A stretch of 55,750 bases of DNA, taken from assembly GCF_005402965.1 (NCBI RefSeq), contig NZ_BJCF01000030.1, positions 1 through 55,750 of the forward strand. The letters are read 5' to 3'. This stretch comes from Dolichospermum planctonicum. GTDB lineage: Bacteria > Cyanobacteriota > Cyanobacteriia > Cyanobacteriales > Nostocaceae. Shown here piece after piece: positions 39,059 through 48,995 of the stretch (the stretch's first letter is position 1; each line of letters starts with the position of its first letter). The position numbers and the translations under genes were made by a program. The notes under the pieces were generated by a model. That model worked only from the letters and a program-made list of their open reading frames with translations, had not been told where the DNA came from and did no database searches.

Positions 39059-40594
39059 ATGCCTCAGAATCCAGAAAAGATTCAGGATCACGTTGAGCTA
39101 TTCCACCAACCAGAATACCAACAACTGTTTGAAAACAAGAAACAGTTTGAAAATGGCCACACTTCCGAAGAAGTACAACGGGTAGCAGACTGGACAAAAA
39201 CCTGGGAATATCGGGAAAAGAACTTTGCGCGGGAAGCTTTAACCGTTAACCCAGCTAAGGGTTGTCAACCTTTAGGCGCTATGTTTGCGGCCGTAGGTTT
39301 TGAAGGTACTCTTCCCTTCGTTCAAGGTTCTCAAGGTTGCGTGGCTTACTTCCGTACCCACTTAACCCGTCACTACAAAGAACCATTTGCGGGTGTTTCT
39401 TCTTCCATGACAGAAGACGCGGCTGTATTCGGTGGTTTGCAAAACATGATTGATGGTTTGGCTAACTCTTACAAACTATACAATCCTAAAATGATTGCTG
39501 TTTGCACCACCTGTATGGCAGAAGTTATCGGTGATGACTTACAATCATTCATTGGTAACGCTAAAGACGCTGGTTCAGTTCCTCAAGATTTCCCAGTCCC
39601 TTTTGCTCACACTCCTAGCTTCGTTGGTTCTCACATCACTGGTTACGATAACATGATGAAGGGAATCCTTTCTACCTTAACCGCAGGTAAGAAGAAAGCC
39701 AAGAGCAACGGTAAAATCAACTTTATTCCTGGTTTTGATACCTACGTAGAAAACAACCGCGAAGTTAAGCGCATTGCTAACCTATTCGGTTTTGACTACA
39801 CCTTATTATCTGACAACAGTGATTATGTTGACTCACCTAATGATGGTGCGTACAATATGTACCCAGGTGGTACTAAGCTCGAAGATGCAGCAGATTCCAT
39901 TAACGGTAAAGCTACCATTGCTCTTCAAGCTTACTCCACAGCCAAGACCCGTGAATACATTGCTAAGGAATGGGGTCAAGACGTTTGTGTTTCTCGTCCT
40001 TGGGGTATCAAGGGAACTGACGAGTTCTTGATGAAACTCAGCGAAATGACTGGTAAGGCTATTCCTGAAGAGTTAGAAATCGAACGTGGTCGTGCAGTTG
40101 ATGCGATGACTGACTCCCATGCTTGGTTACATGGTAAGCGTTTCGCTATCTATGGTGATCCTGACTTAGTTTACAGCTTAGTTGGTTTCATGTTGGAAAT
40201 GGGCGCTGAACCAGTACACATCTTGGTTCACAACACCAATGAAGCATTTGAGAAAGAATTGCAAGCATTGTTAGATTCTAGCGCCTTCGGTAAGTCCGCT
40301 AAAATCTGGGGTGGTAAAGACTTGTGGCACTTACGCTCCCTGTTATTTACCGAACCCGTAGACCTATTAATTGGTAACTCCTACGGTAAGTATTTATGGC
40401 GTGATTGTGGTGTACCTTTGGTTAGAATTGGTTATCCTATCATGGACCGTCACCACTACCACCGTTACGCAACTGTTGGTTATAAAGGTGTTATTAACCT
40501 GTTGAACTGGATTGTCAATACAATCTTTGAAGAAATTGACCGTACTACCAATGTTCCTGGTCAAACCGATATTTCCTACGACTTAGTTCGTTAA
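39059..40594 (+). CDS. nifK: NifK, nitrogenase MoFe protein beta subunit
   Basis: The 511-aa product starts [20 protein letters not shown]. The start at 39059 was chosen from homology and a caggag 10 bp upstream, not from the longer open frame. P-cluster cysteines are in [22 protein letters not shown] and [12 protein letters not shown]. It forms the MoFe heterotetramer with NifD. This gene is not interrupted. Confidence 0.98.
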   Translation: MPQNPEKIQDHVELFHQPEYQQLFENKKQFENGHTSEEVQRVADWTKTWEYREKNFAREALTVNPAKGCQPLGAMFAAVGFEGTLPFVQGSQGCVAYFRTHLTRHYKEPFAGVSSSMTEDAAVFGGLQNMIDGLANSYKLYNPKMIAVCTTCMAEVIGDDLQSFIGNAKDAGSVPQDFPVPFAHTPSFVGSHITGYDNMMKGILSTLTAGKKKAKSNGKINFIPGFDTYVENNREVKRIANLFGFDYTLLSDNSDYVDSPNDGAYNMYPGGTKLEDAADSINGKATIALQAYSTAKTREYIAKEWGQDVCVSRPWGIKGTDEFLMKLSEMTGKAIPEELEIERGRAVDAMTDSHAWLHGKRFAIYGDPDLVYSLVGFMLEMGAEPVHILVHNTNEAFEKELQALLDSSAFGKSAKIWGGKDLWHLRSLLFTEPVDLLIGNSYGKYLWRDCGVPLVRIGYPIMDRHHYHRYATVGYKGVINLLNWIVNTIFEEIDRTTNVPGQTDISYDLVR

Positions 40595-41043
40595 GAATTA
40601 TCTAGGGGTGGGATTTTCCCCTCCTTTCCGTCGCAAATAAGTAAAGGGGACAGGAAATTGGGTAAATTCCCTAAAATCCTCTCCCCTATCTTCAGTTCCA
40701 TTAGCTTAACTAGCCTAATCTTTGTTCCTTTCATCTACCTGACAGATGAATTTTCCCATAAGTTCCCAGAAAAATTATCTCTTTTGATCAGCGTTAATCA
40801 ATGTTATGAAAACCCCACTCTGGAAAATATAGATAAATACATATCTTTTTTGCAGGTTTATCTGTGTAAATATTAAGTTAATCTTGTTTCGCGCTCAGAA
40901 GCAAAGGAGCAAAGACGCAAAGGAAGAAATATATTAATTTAAACTGTAGTCTAAATATGTGAAGTCCGCTGTAATTTTGTAGAAATCATCATTTTGATGA
41001 TGGACTTTTATCAAGATTTGTACTGTTAATAGCGAGAATAAAA
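40595..41043. other. nifK-nifE spacer, 449 bp
   Basis: No gene I can support. A 72-codon frame (40658-40876) begins without a convincing ribosome site and looks like spacer. Generic repeats are present (ggggtgggattttcccctcc at 40604-40623 and gcgctcagaagcaaaggagc at 40892-40911). A secondary promoter for nifEN may lie here. Confidence 0.5.
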
Positions 41044-42414
41044 ATGAAAATCACCCAAAGTAAAATTAACGAATTGCTGAGTGAATCAGGATGTGAACAT
41101 AATCAAAAAAAACAGGGAGAAAAAAAGAATAAATCTTGTACCCAACAAGCTCAACCAGGTGCGGCTCAAGGGGGTTGTGCTTTTGATGGTGCGATGATTG
41201 CTTTAGTCCCAATTACTGATGCGGCTCATTTGGTTCATGGTCCGATCGCTTGTGCTGGAAATTCCTGGGGAAGTCGTGGGAGTTTGTCTTCAGGTCCAAT
41301 GCTTTATAAGACGGGTTTTACTACCGATGTTGGGGAAAATGATGTAATTTTCGGCGGTGAAAAAAAGCTTTATAAAGCGATTTTAGAAGTTAATCAAAAC
41401 TACAAGCCTGCGGCGATTTTTGTTTACGCCACCTGCGTTACAGCCCTAATTGGTGATGATATTGATGCAGTTTGTAAGGTAGCAGCCGAAAAAATTGGAA
41501 CTCCTGTCATTCCTGTTATTGCTCCGGGATTCATTGGTAGTAAGAACTTAGGTAATCGTTTTGGTGGTGAAGCTTTACTAGAATATGTAGTGGGAACTGC
41601 TGAACCTGAATATACTACCCCGTATGATATTAATTTAATAGGTGAATACAACATTGCGGGGGAAATGTGGGGAGTTTTACCCTTATTTGAAAAGTTAGGA
41701 ATTAGGGTTTTATCAAAAATTACTGGTGATGCTCGTTATCAAGAAGTGCGTTATGCTCACCGGGCAAAATTAAATGTTATGATCTGCTCACGAGCGCTTT
41801 TAAATATGGCGCGAAAAATGGAGGAACGTTACGGTATTCCCTACATTGAAGAGTCATTTTATGGCATTAATGATATTAACCGTTGTTTGCGAACTGTGGC
41901 GGCTAAATTAGGTGATGCTGATTTACAGGAACGCACAGAAAAACTCATTGTTGAAGAAACAGCGGCCTTAGATATTGCACTTGCTCCCTATCGAGAAAAA
42001 TTAAAAGGAAAACGCATTGTTCTCTATACTGGTGGTGTGAAAAGTTGGTCAATTATTTCCGCTGCGAAAGATTTGGGAATTGAAGTTGTAGCCACAAGTA
42101 CCCGCAAAAGTACGGAAGAAGATAAAGCTAAAATTAAAAATTTGTTGGGTAATGATGGTATTATGCTGGAGAAAGGAAACGCTTCCGAACTCCTGAAATT
42201 AATTGCAGAGACTAACGCAGATATGCTTATTGCTGGCGGTAGAAATCAATATACAGCTTTAAAAGCCAGAATTCCCTTTTTAGATATTAACCAAGAACGT
42301 CATCATCCCTACGCGGGTTATGTGGGTATGGTAGAAATGGCGCGGGAGTTGACAGAGGCTTTATATAGTCCCGTGTGGGAGCAAATTCGCAAGCCCGCTC
42401 CTTGGGAAGTTTAG
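41044..42414 (+). CDS. nifE: NifE, FeMo-cofactor assembly scaffold alpha-like subunit
   Basis: The 456-aa product is a NifD paralogue: [49 protein letters not shown] and a late [18 protein letters not shown]. NifEN matures the NifB product into FeMo-cofactor. Conserved Cys residues for the P-cluster-like site are present. It is followed by nifN after a 137-bp spacer. Confidence 0.97.
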   Translation: MKITQSKINELLSESGCEHNQKKQGEKKNKSCTQQAQPGAAQGGCAFDGAMIALVPITDAAHLVHGPIACAGNSWGSRGSLSSGPMLYKTGFTTDVGENDVIFGGEKKLYKAILEVNQNYKPAAIFVYATCVTALIGDDIDAVCKVAAEKIGTPVIPVIAPGFIGSKNLGNRFGGEALLEYVVGTAEPEYTTPYDINLIGEYNIAGEMWGVLPLFEKLGIRVLSKITGDARYQEVRYAHRAKLNVMICSRALLNMARKMEERYGIPYIEESFYGINDINRCLRTVAAKLGDADLQERTEKLIVEETAALDIALAPYREKLKGKRIVLYTGGVKSWSIISAAKDLGIEVVATSTRKSTEEDKAKIKNLLGNDGIMLEKGNASELLKLIAETNADMLIAGGRNQYTALKARIPFLDINQERHHPYAGYVGMVEMARELTEALYSPVWEQIRKPAPWEV

Positions 42415-42508
42415 GTGACAGGTGATAGGTGACAGGTGACAGTAAGAAGCTAAAAGGTAAAAGATCAATATTTTCCTCCTGAACTCCTGAACTCCTGACA
42501 AATTATTT

Positions 42509-42553
42509 TGAGATTATTGAGATTATTGAGATTATTGAGATTATTGAGATTAT
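42509..42553 (+). repeat. Five tandem 9-bp repeats abutting the nifN start codon
   Basis: tgagattat is repeated five times without mismatch from 42509 to 42553, and the last two bases form the AT of the nifN ATG. No Shine-Dalgarno other than the repeated tgag is present in this stretch. Confidence 0.93.
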
Positions 42554-43880
42554 GGCGATCGCAATTGTTCCAGAAAAGTCTGTGACTGTCAACCCCCTCA
42601 AACAAAGTCAGGCTTTAGGCGCTTCTTTAGCTTTCTTGGGTTTAAAGGGAACTATGCCCTTATTTCATGGTTCTCAGGGTTGTACAGCCTTCGCAAAAGT
42701 AGTTTTAGTTCGACATTTTCGGGAAGCAATTCCCCTTGCGACCACTGCAATGACGGAAGTTACTACTATTTTGGGTGGTGAGGAAAATGTCGAGCAAGCT
42801 ATTCTCACTTTAGTAGAAAAAGTACAACCAGAAATCATTGGTTTATGCACTACTGGGCTAACAGAAACTAGAGGTGATGATATTGAACGTTTTTTAAAAG
42901 ATATTCGAGAACGTCACCCCGAACTTAATCATTTAGCCATTATTTTTGCTCCCACTCCCGATTTTAAAGGTGCTTTACAAGACGGTTTTGCAGTCGCAGT
43001 AGAAAGTATTGTTAAAGAAATTCCTCAAGCAGGGGGAATTAAACCAGAACAAATCACAATTTTAGCTGGTGCTGCTCTCACTCCTGGAGATGTTCAAGAA
43101 ATTCGAGAAATAGTTACAGCTTTCGGACTAGAACCCATATTTGTTCCTGATTTAGGAGCTTCATTAGATGGACATTTGGAAGATGGTTATAGTGCTATAA
43201 CTGCTAGTGGAACAACTTTAAAAGAATTACGTTCTTTGGGTAGTTCAGCTTTTACCTTAGCCTTAGGTGAAAGTATGCGCCAGGCGGCGAAAATTTTAGA
43301 AGAACGCTTCGGAACTAACTATCAAGTATTCAGAGATCTAATAGGATTAGAACCTGTAGATGAATTTCTGCAAAAATTATCTTTATTAAGTGGAAATCCT
43401 GTTCCTGAAAAATATCGTCGTCAACGTCGTCAATTGCAAGATGCAATGTTAGATACTCACTTTTATTTTAGTGCCAAAAGAGTATCTTTAGCTTTAGAAC
43501 CAGATTTATTGTGGACTATAGTTAGATTTTTGCAATCAATGGGGGCAGAAATTCATCATGCTGTCACCACAACTCGTTCTCCTTTACTTCAAAAACTTCC
43601 TATTAAAAATGTCACCATTGGCGATTTAGAAGATTTTGAAAAATTGGCAATAGGTTCTGATTTATTGATTGGTAATTCCCACGTAAATACCATCTCTAAA
43701 CGCCTTTTTATTCCCCTCTATCGTTTAGGCATTCCTATTTATGACCGATTAGGAAATGGTCTATTTACCAAAGTAGGCTATCGCGGTACTATTGAGCTTC
43801 TTTTCGGCATGGGAAACCTATTTATAGAACATGAAGAATCATCAATGATCAACCAATGGTCATCAGTAATCAACAAATAA
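42552..43880 (+). CDS. nifN: NifN, FeMo-cofactor assembly scaffold beta-like subunit
   Basis: The 442-aa product is a NifK paralogue: VNPLKQSQALGASLAFLGLK, MPLFHGSQGCTAFAKVVLVR, LCTTGLTETRGDDI, APTPDFKGALQDGF. It forms the NifE2N2 scaffold. The ribosome binding area is replaced by a 9-bp repeat array. A heptamer-repeat spacer (aactgac units) separates it from nifX. Confidence 0.97.
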   Translation: MAIAIVPEKSVTVNPLKQSQALGASLAFLGLKGTMPLFHGSQGCTAFAKVVLVRHFREAIPLATTAMTEVTTILGGEENVEQAILTLVEKVQPEIIGLCTTGLTETRGDDIERFLKDIRERHPELNHLAIIFAPTPDFKGALQDGFAVAVESIVKEIPQAGGIKPEQITILAGAALTPGDVQEIREIVTAFGLEPIFVPDLGASLDGHLEDGYSAITASGTTLKELRSLGSSAFTLALGESMRQAAKILEERFGTNYQVFRDLIGLEPVDEFLQKLSLLSGNPVPEKYRRQRRQLQDAMLDTHFYFSAKRVSLALEPDLLWTIVRFLQSMGAEIHHAVTTTRSPLLQKLPIKNVTIGDLEDFEKLAIGSDLLIGNSHVNTISKRLFIPLYRLGIPIYDRLGNGLFTKVGYRGTIELLFGMGNLFIEHEESSMINQWSSVINK

Positions 43881-43925
43881 CAACTAACAACTGACAACTG
43901 ACAACTGACAACCAATAAAGGACAA

Positions 43926-44345
43926 ATGAAAGTGAAAATTGCTTTTACGACAACTGACAGAATTCATGTTAATGCTCACTTTGGCTGGGCTAAGGAAATA
44001 GATGTTTATGAAATTTCCGACAACGGCTATGAATTTGTAGAAACTCTCAAATTTGAAGGTGATCTAAAAGAAGATGGTAATGAGGATAAAATTACCCCTA
44101 AACTTCAAGCACTTAATGATTGCACAATTGTTTATGTTGTGGCTATTGGTGGTAGTGCAGCGGCTCGTTTAATTAAGAAAGGTGTAACCCCAGTTAAGGC
44201 TAAATCTGAAGAGGAAAAAATTGCAGAAATTCTCGATAAATTAGTCAAAACTCTCAAGGGTAATCCTCCACCTTGGTTACGAAAAGCTTTACAACAGAAA
44301 AAACCTAGTTTTGCTGAAGAAATTGAAAACGAAGCAACAGTATGA
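43926..44345 (+). CDS. nifX: NifX, FeMo-cofactor carrier protein
   Basis: The 139-aa product (KVKIAFTTTDRIHVNAHFGW, AIGGSAAARLIKKGVTPVKA) is a NifX/NafY-type cofactor-binding protein, related to the C-terminus of NifB. A Shine-Dalgarno (aaagga) lies 6 bp before the start. Its stop overlaps the next gene start (ATGA). Confidence 0.95.
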   Translation: MKVKIAFTTTDRIHVNAHFGWAKEIDVYEISDNGYEFVETLKFEGDLKEDGNEDKITPKLQALNDCTIVYVVAIGGSAAARLIKKGVTPVKAKSEEEKIAEILDKLVKTLKGNPPPWLRKALQQKKPSFAEEIENEATV

Positions 44346-44818
44346 GTACAAATAATGTGAATGGAACTGGTAACAATTTAGAGGTTATTTTACCTCCTTT
44401 TTTGAAAGCATTAGTTCAACAAATTCGGGCGCAAGATAGTTATGGTTTCTACCGAAATTGGACTGATGAATTAATCCTCAAACCCTATATTGTTACTAAA
44501 CAAAAGAAACGAGAAATTTCTGTAGAAGGTGAAGTTGACCCCGCCACTATTTCCCGTATAAATGCCTTTTTTCGAGCGGTAGCTGCCAGCATTGAAAAGG
44601 AAACTGGACTCATTTCTAATGTAGTTATTGAATTAGGACATGAGGGTTTTGGTTGGGCTTTAGTATTTTCAGGACGCTTATTATTAGCTGTGAAAACTTT
44701 GCGTGATGCTCATCGTTTTGGTTTTGATTCTTTCGAGAAATTAGACGAAGAAGGCACAAAGTTTGTGGAAAAAGGCATTGATTTAGCCAAACGTTTCCCC
44801 GAAGTAGGCAATCTTTAA
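44342..44818 (+). CDS. NifX-associated nitrogen-fixation protein (DUF269)
   Basis: The 158-aa product (FLKALVQQIRAQDSYGFYRN, INAFFRAVAASIEKETGLIS, GFGWALVFSGRLLLAVKTLR) matches the conserved NifX-associated family found directly after nifX. Start overlaps nifX by 4 bp. The function is not established; it may assist cofactor assembly. Confidence 0.92.
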   Translation: MSTNNVNGTGNNLEVILPPFLKALVQQIRAQDSYGFYRNWTDELILKPYIVTKQKKREISVEGEVDPATISRINAFFRAVAASIEKETGLISNVVIELGHEGFGWALVFSGRLLLAVKTLRDAHRFGFDSFEKLDEEGTKFVEKGIDLAKRFPEVGNL

Positions 44819-44938
44819 TTAGTCATTGGTCAGTAGTCAGTGGTTAGTGGTGATTAGTTAGAGGAGACTTGCAAATTTGTTCTCTTCTATAGCTGCAACG
44901 GACAAAGGACAACTGACCAATGACAAAGGACAAAAAAT

Positions 44939-45139
44939 ATGACAATTGAGGAAATCACAACCAAGATTAAAAAGCTAAATAGCAAAGCAGGTCAAATGAA
45001 AATGGATCTGCATGATTTAGCAGAAGGACTACCCACAGATTACCAAAAACTGATGGATGTTGCTGCGGAAACTTACGAAATCTACTGTCAGTTAGATGGA
45101 CTCAAGCAACAACTCAAAAAAATGGAGAATTCTAAATGA
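44939..45139 (+). CDS. CCE_0567/DUF683 family nif-cluster protein (66 aa)
   Basis: The small helical protein (EEITTKIKKLNSKAGQMKMD, LHDLAEGLPTDYQKLMDVAA) is the metal-binding helical-hairpin family conserved between nifX and nifW in nif clusters. Its TGA overlaps the nifW ATG (ATGA). Confidence 0.9.
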   Translation: MTIEEITTKIKKLNSKAGQMKMDLHDLAEGLPTDYQKLMDVAAETYEIYCQLDGLKQQLKKMENSK

Positions 45140-45453
45140 GTACCAATATTGATGAATTTAAAAACCTCGTAGATGCCGAAGAGTTTTTCATCTTTTTTAA
45201 TCTACCCTATGACCAAAAATTTGTAAATGTCAACCGTTTACATATTTTGAAAAAGTTTTCTCAGTTCATGAGTCAAATTGATGATAGTTATCCTCAACTC
45301 AGTAACCAAGAAAGATTAGAGAAATATTGTGTTGCTTTGCAACAAGCTTATCAGGTGTTTATAGAATCTACACCCCATGAACAAAAGCTGTTCAAGGTAT
45401 TTAATGATAAGCCCAAAAATGTTGTCACCCTGACAGAAATCACCTCAGATTAG
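45136..45453 (+). CDS. nifW: NifW, nitrogenase stabilising/protective protein
   Basis: The 105-aa product (DEFKNLVDAEEFFIFFNLPY, VNVNRLHILKKFSQFM) matches NifW, which helps protect or assemble the MoFe protein. Overlap with the DUF683 gene and a 10-bp gap to hesA indicate one operon. Confidence 0.95.
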   Translation: MSTNIDEFKNLVDAEEFFIFFNLPYDQKFVNVNRLHILKKFSQFMSQIDDSYPQLSNQERLEKYCVALQQAYQVFIESTPHEQKLFKVFNDKPKNVVTLTEITSD

Positions 45454-45463
45454 GAGTTAAAAA

Positions 45464-46246
45464 GTGATTAACCTAACGCCTACCGAATTGGAACGCTATA
45501 GTCGCCAAATGATGCTTCCTAATTTTGGTGAATTAGCTCAAAAGCGCCTAAAATCAGCGACTGTTTTAGTGTCAGGTGTGGGTGGATTAGGTGGTACAGC
45601 GGCGCTTTACTTAACAGTAGCAGGCGTTGGGCGGCTGATCCTAGTCCGAGGTGGTGATTTGCGGCTGGATGATATGAATCGTCAGGTTTTGATGACTGAC
45701 GACTGGGTGGGTAAACCCAGAGTATTTAAAGCCCAAGAAACCCTCAAAGCCATCAATCCTGATGTTCAAGTGGATGTAGTTCACGATTACATTACCGCAG
45801 AAAATGTGGATGGGTTGGTACAGTCGGCGGATATGGCTTTGGATTGCGCTCATAATTTCACTGAACGCAATTTGTTAAATGAAGCCTGTGTCCGCTGGCG
45901 CAAACCCATGGTAGAGGCAGCCATGGACGGTATGGAGGCTTACCTGACCACGATTATTCCCGGTGTCACCCCTTGTTTATCTTGTCTGTTTCCAGAAAAG
46001 CCGGATTGGGACCGACGCGGTTTTTCCGTGCTGGGGGCTGTTTCTGGGACCTTGGCCTGTTTGACGGCTTTGGAAGCGGTAAAGCTGATTACTGGTTTTA
46101 GTCAACCGCTGTTATCAGAATTACTAACCATTGATTTAAACAGAATGGAATTTGCTAAACGTCGTTCTCACCGCGATCGCAATTGTCCAGTCTGCGGTAA
46201 TACTGCCCCTTGGAGATATTCCCAATCTCAAGCCGCAACGGTGTAA
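45464..46246 (+). CDS. hesA: HesA, ThiF/MoeB-like E1 adenylyltransferase
   Basis: The 260-aa product starts with GTG (MINLTPTELERYSRQMMLPN), 8 bp after a taggag. It has the nucleotide-binding loop SGVGGLGGTAALYL (about residues 36-49) and Cys pairs CLSC (about 165-168) and CPVC near the C-terminus that bind zinc. HesA is required for full nitrogenase function in heterocystous strains. Confidence 0.94.
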   Translation: MINLTPTELERYSRQMMLPNFGELAQKRLKSATVLVSGVGGLGGTAALYLTVAGVGRLILVRGGDLRLDDMNRQVLMTDDWVGKPRVFKAQETLKAINPDVQVDVVHDYITAENVDGLVQSADMALDCAHNFTERNLLNEACVRWRKPMVEAAMDGMEAYLTTIIPGVTPCLSCLFPEKPDWDRRGFSVLGAVSGTLACLTALEAVKLITGFSQPLLSELLTIDLNRMEFAKRRSHRDRNCPVCGNTAPWRYSQSQAATV

Positions 46247-46307
46247 GTTACCACTTCTTGAAAATCCACATCCAAATCAGAATATTCGCTACAGAATAAG
46301 ACATAAA

Positions 46308-46685
46308 ATGACTGTTACTTTAACAGAAAAGGCAGAATTTCGTCTCTGGGCATTTGTCAAGGGTTCTGCAACCGACGAAACTAATAACGCCACAAAGGGT
46401 GTCCGCATCTCGGTTAAAGATGGTGGTTGCAGTGGCTACGAGTATGGCATCGAAATTACTAGCAAGCCCCAACCTGATGATATCGTAACTCAACAAGGAA
46501 ATGTGTTGATTTATGTTGATGCTAAAAGTGCGCCGTTATTAGCAGGTGTGGTAGTTGATTTTGTAGAGGGAGTTATGGATAGCGGTTTTAAGTTTTCCAA
46601 CCCCAATGCAACTGATACCTGCGGTTGTGGCAAGTCCTTTAAAACCAGTGACGGTACTCCCAATGGTGTACCTTGCGGTAAATAG
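46308..46685 (+). CDS. hesB: HesB, IscA-type Fe-S assembly protein
   Basis: The 125-aa product has the A-type carrier Cys positions: DGGCSGYEYGIE (about 46-57) and CGCGKSF (about 107-113). The start at 46308 was chosen by homology (MTVTLTEKAEFRLWAFVKGS); the frame is open further upstream inside hesA. The C-terminus is slightly longer than standard IscA (KTSDGTPNGVPCGK). Confidence 0.94.
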   Translation: MTVTLTEKAEFRLWAFVKGSATDETNNATKGVRISVKDGGCSGYEYGIEITSKPQPDDIVTQQGNVLIYVDAKSAPLLAGVVVDFVEGVMDSGFKFSNPNATDTCGCGKSFKTSDGTPNGVPCGK

Positions 46686-46795
46686 AATAGTTCAAACTTC
46701 AAAAGTTAGCTCCTTTATTTTGAATTTTGACTTGATCCAGGAAAACTTAACGAACTCAAAAACTCACTTCATTAATCTTTGAGGAGAATCGAAAA

Positions 46796-47095
46796 ATGGC
46801 GACATATCAAGTAAGATTGATCAACAAAAAAGAAGATATAGACACCACAATTGAATGTGATGAAGACATGACAATTGTAGACGCAGCAGAAGAAGCTGGT
46901 CTGGAATTACCTTTCTCCTGTAAATCCGGCGCTTGCTCTAGCTGTGTAGGTAAGATTGTTGAAGGTGAAATCAATCAAGATGATCAATCCTTCTTAGATG
47001 ATGAGCAAATGGGCAAAGGATTCGCCTTATTATGTGTTAGCTATCCCCGTTCTAACTGCACAATCAAAACCCACCAAGAACCTTACCTTGCTTAA
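46796..47095 (+). CDS. fdxH: FdxH, heterocyst-type [2Fe-2S] ferredoxin
   Basis: The 99-aa product has the plant-type cluster pattern CKSGACSSC (Cys at about 42, 47, 50) with the fourth Cys in LLCVSYP. It is the direct electron donor to nitrogenase reductase in heterocysts. A gaggag lies at 46781-46786, about 9 bp before the ATG. Confidence 0.97.
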   Translation: MATYQVRLINKKEDIDTTIECDEDMTIVDAAEEAGLELPFSCKSGACSSCVGKIVEGEINQDDQSFLDDEQMGKGFALLCVSYPRSNCTIKTHQEPYLA

Positions 47096-47205
47096 TACAA
47101 TATTTGTCGGGATTTAGAAATCCTAAATTCTTTCACTTTCACAATGATGGAGGATGTTTATCATCTTTCATCATTTCAATTTTCACTTTTTATTTTGATA
47201 ATCCA

Positions 47206-47457
47206 ATGTTTACTAATTTTACTGTTATGGGTTGTTCTTTAGAGTTACTAAAATCAGGAGAATGTGGCATAGTTACTTTTTGTCAAACTCAGGATGAGAC
47301 AATTAGAAAAAAGCTGATATCAATGGGCATTAAAACAGGTAATACCATTACTGTAGAACAGCAATTTCCTACTTTTATTATTAAATGTGGTAGTTTATCT
47401 ATGACTATAAATCGCCAAATAGCGCGGGCTATTTATGTGCGGGTAATTGATGGGTGA
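47206..47457 (+). CDS. feoA: FeoA-like protein (83 aa)
   Basis: The product (GCSLELLKSGECGIVTFCQT, RKKLISMGIKTGNTITVEQQ, INRQIARAIYVRV) has the SH3-like FeoA domain. The start at 47206 was preferred because the upstream frame does not resemble the family. A feoA gene after fdxH is usual in heterocystous nif clusters, linked to ferrous iron supply. Confidence 0.85.
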   Translation: MFTNFTVMGCSLELLKSGECGIVTFCQTQDETIRKKLISMGIKTGNTITVEQQFPTFIIKCGSLSMTINRQIARAIYVRVIDG

Positions 47458-47655
47458 AAATGGTGATTAAGTTTAGTTATTGGTTTAAATTGTGGTTTTT
47501 ACAACCAAACTCACGTATAGTATTTAACACAGAATTTGAATTTATAGACTTAAACTTAAAGCCTAAAGCAAAAGATGTTAAAATACTATAAAGTTAGAGA
47601 GGTGAAATAATATGAGCTATTAAAAACTTAATCATAAGAAAAGTGAGAATAAACA

Positions 47656-47976
47656 ATGGGGAAAACTTTAAAGGAAAAACTAGAACAGTTACCACTAGAA
47701 AGACAGCAAAAAATTGCTGAAGAATCTAACTTTCTCATTGCTGAAGAAATGACACGACAACAATTGAGACTAGCACTCAAACTCACTCAAGAGCAAATGT
47801 CAAAACTTCTTCAAATTGATCAAGAAAATGTTTCTCAAATGGAACAAAATACTGATTTAATGCTTTCAATTCTGCGAAAGTATATTACTGATTTAGGTGG
47901 TGATTTAAAGCTTGTTGTTGAATTTCCTAACCGTCCACAAGTTACTTTATCAGGAATTTCTGAGATTGATATCTGA
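47656..47976 (+). CDS. XRE-family (HigA-like) transcriptional regulator
   Basis: The 106-aa product has a helix-turn-helix (LRLALKLTQEQMSKLLQIDQ, ENVSQMEQNTDLMLSILRKY) and the ending DLGGDLKLVVEFPNRP typical of antitoxins of HigB-type toxins. No toxin gene precedes it; the 200 bp upstream hold no ORF I can support. Orphan antitoxin or regulator. Confidence 0.8.
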   Translation: MGKTLKEKLEQLPLERQQKIAEESNFLIAEEMTRQQLRLALKLTQEQMSKLLQIDQENVSQMEQNTDLMLSILRKYITDLGGDLKLVVEFPNRPQVTLSGISEIDI

Positions 47977-48082
47977 CGAAGATCTTCAACTAAAGTCAAC
48001 TAAAGATAAAATTTTCTCTAAAACTCGCTCATTTATGGTTGGTGGTAAATTTTTCAGTACAAAAAAGGTGCGTTATGCAATC

Positions 48083-48236
48083 GCTAACACACCCTACAAA
48101 ACTAAATCAAAGGTTAAATTTTATTAAATTTGTCAGGTTAAAAACAAAAATGCTGTATGGCTAACACACCCTACAAAACTAAATCAAACGTTAAATTTTA
48201 TTAAATTTGTCAGGTTAAAAACAAAGATGCTGTATG
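48083..48236 (+). repeat. Two tandem 77-bp repeats
   Basis: Copies at 48083-48159 and 48160-48236 (gctaacacaccctacaaaac...gatgctgtatg) differ at only two positions (aaggtt/aacgtt and caaaaa/caaaga). The opening phrase is a common cyanobacterial spacer repeat seen again at about 49401. Confidence 0.9.
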
Positions 48237-48284
48237 ATAGTTTGAAAATCACAATTTAATTAATATAATTAATAATTAAATTAT

Positions 48285-48579
48285 ATGAAAGTACAACAAC
48301 AAATATTAGACTTTAGAAATAAAATTCTTCTCGGTGACAATCTATCTATTCTCAAACAAATAGAAAGTGATACTTTTGATTTAATCATCACTTCACCCCC
48401 ATATTTTCAGCAACGTGATTGAAGAAATAAAAGACTGTGTAGATATTTTCGTTCATAAAATAGAAACTGATAAATCTTTAATTCAAGTAATTATTACCAG
48501 TTTACTCAAGAAAATAATTAAACCTGAGCAAGATATTAGGTTGCATAATGTCAATAAAAATAAGCATTTTTCCAATTAG
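48285..48579 (+). pseudogene. DNA methyltransferase 5' remnant joined to another gene fragment
   Basis: ATG at 48285 reads MKVQQQILDFRNKILLGDNL, then DTFDLIITSPPYFQQRD and stops at 48422. The SPPY catalytic motif identifies a beta-class adenine/cytosine-N4 methyltransferase cut off after 45 residues. From 48415 another frame reads VIEEIKDCVDIFVHKIETDK...HFSN to 48579, which I cannot identify. A deletion seems to have fused the pieces. Confidence 0.7.
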
Positions 48580-48587
48580 GAAATTAT

Positions 48588-48995
48588 TTAATTTTTGACT
48601 TGTTGGAAAGTTTTATAATTTCTACAAACAACCTCTAAACAAATATCTCCTTCTAAATGAAAATAAATTAGTGATTGTAAATTGGTGTTAATTATTCCAG
48701 TTTGATTGACAAATGGATAGGATGTAGATAAAAATTCCGGGATATTATCTTCAATTTTCTTGAGTTCAACTTCTCCTACCCAAAAACAGATATCTTCATC
48801 ATTTGCATTTAGAGGTTGAGAAAAAACCAGGTGAATAATTTGATAAAACTCAATAGCTACATCATCAGCTTCAGGACCAAAGGTAAAGTCAAGACGTAAT
48901 CCCAAGTTTTGAGGATTTAAAGAAATACCAACTAAGTCAGCACTTTTTAAATCTTCGAGAAAAGTAGTGAGGGTTGATGTAATTGTTGTTGTCAT
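48588..48995 (-). CDS. Hypothetical protein, 135 aa (possible immunity-type partner)
   Basis: The product (TLTTFLEDLKSADLVGISLN, NLGLRLDFTFGPEADDVAIE, CFWVGEVELKKIEDNIPEFL) is soluble and acidic. Its ATG overlaps the stop of the gene before it (48992-48995). That gene looks like a small toxin domain, so an immunity role is possible from context only. Confidence 0.5.
   Translation of the reverse strand: MTTTITSTLTTFLEDLKSADLVGISLNPQNLGLRLDFTFGPEADDVAIEFYQIIHLVFSQPLNANDEDICFWVGEVELKKIEDNIPEFLSTSYPFVNQTGIINTNLQSLIYFHLEGDICLEVVCRNYKTFQQVKN

Noticed and set aside
40658-40876. A 72-aa ORF between nifK and nifE
   Set aside because: No convincing start or ribosome site and no recognisable sequence; treated as spacer.
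42509-42553. A CRISPR-like repeat array
   Set aside because: The 9-bp units have no spacers; it is a simple tandem repeat. No CRISPR array or cas gene was seen in the window.
47104-47205. An N-terminal extension of the FeoA-like protein
   Set aside because: It needs a TTG start and the extra residues (Phe/His-rich) do not fit the family; ATG at 47206 gives the normal domain.
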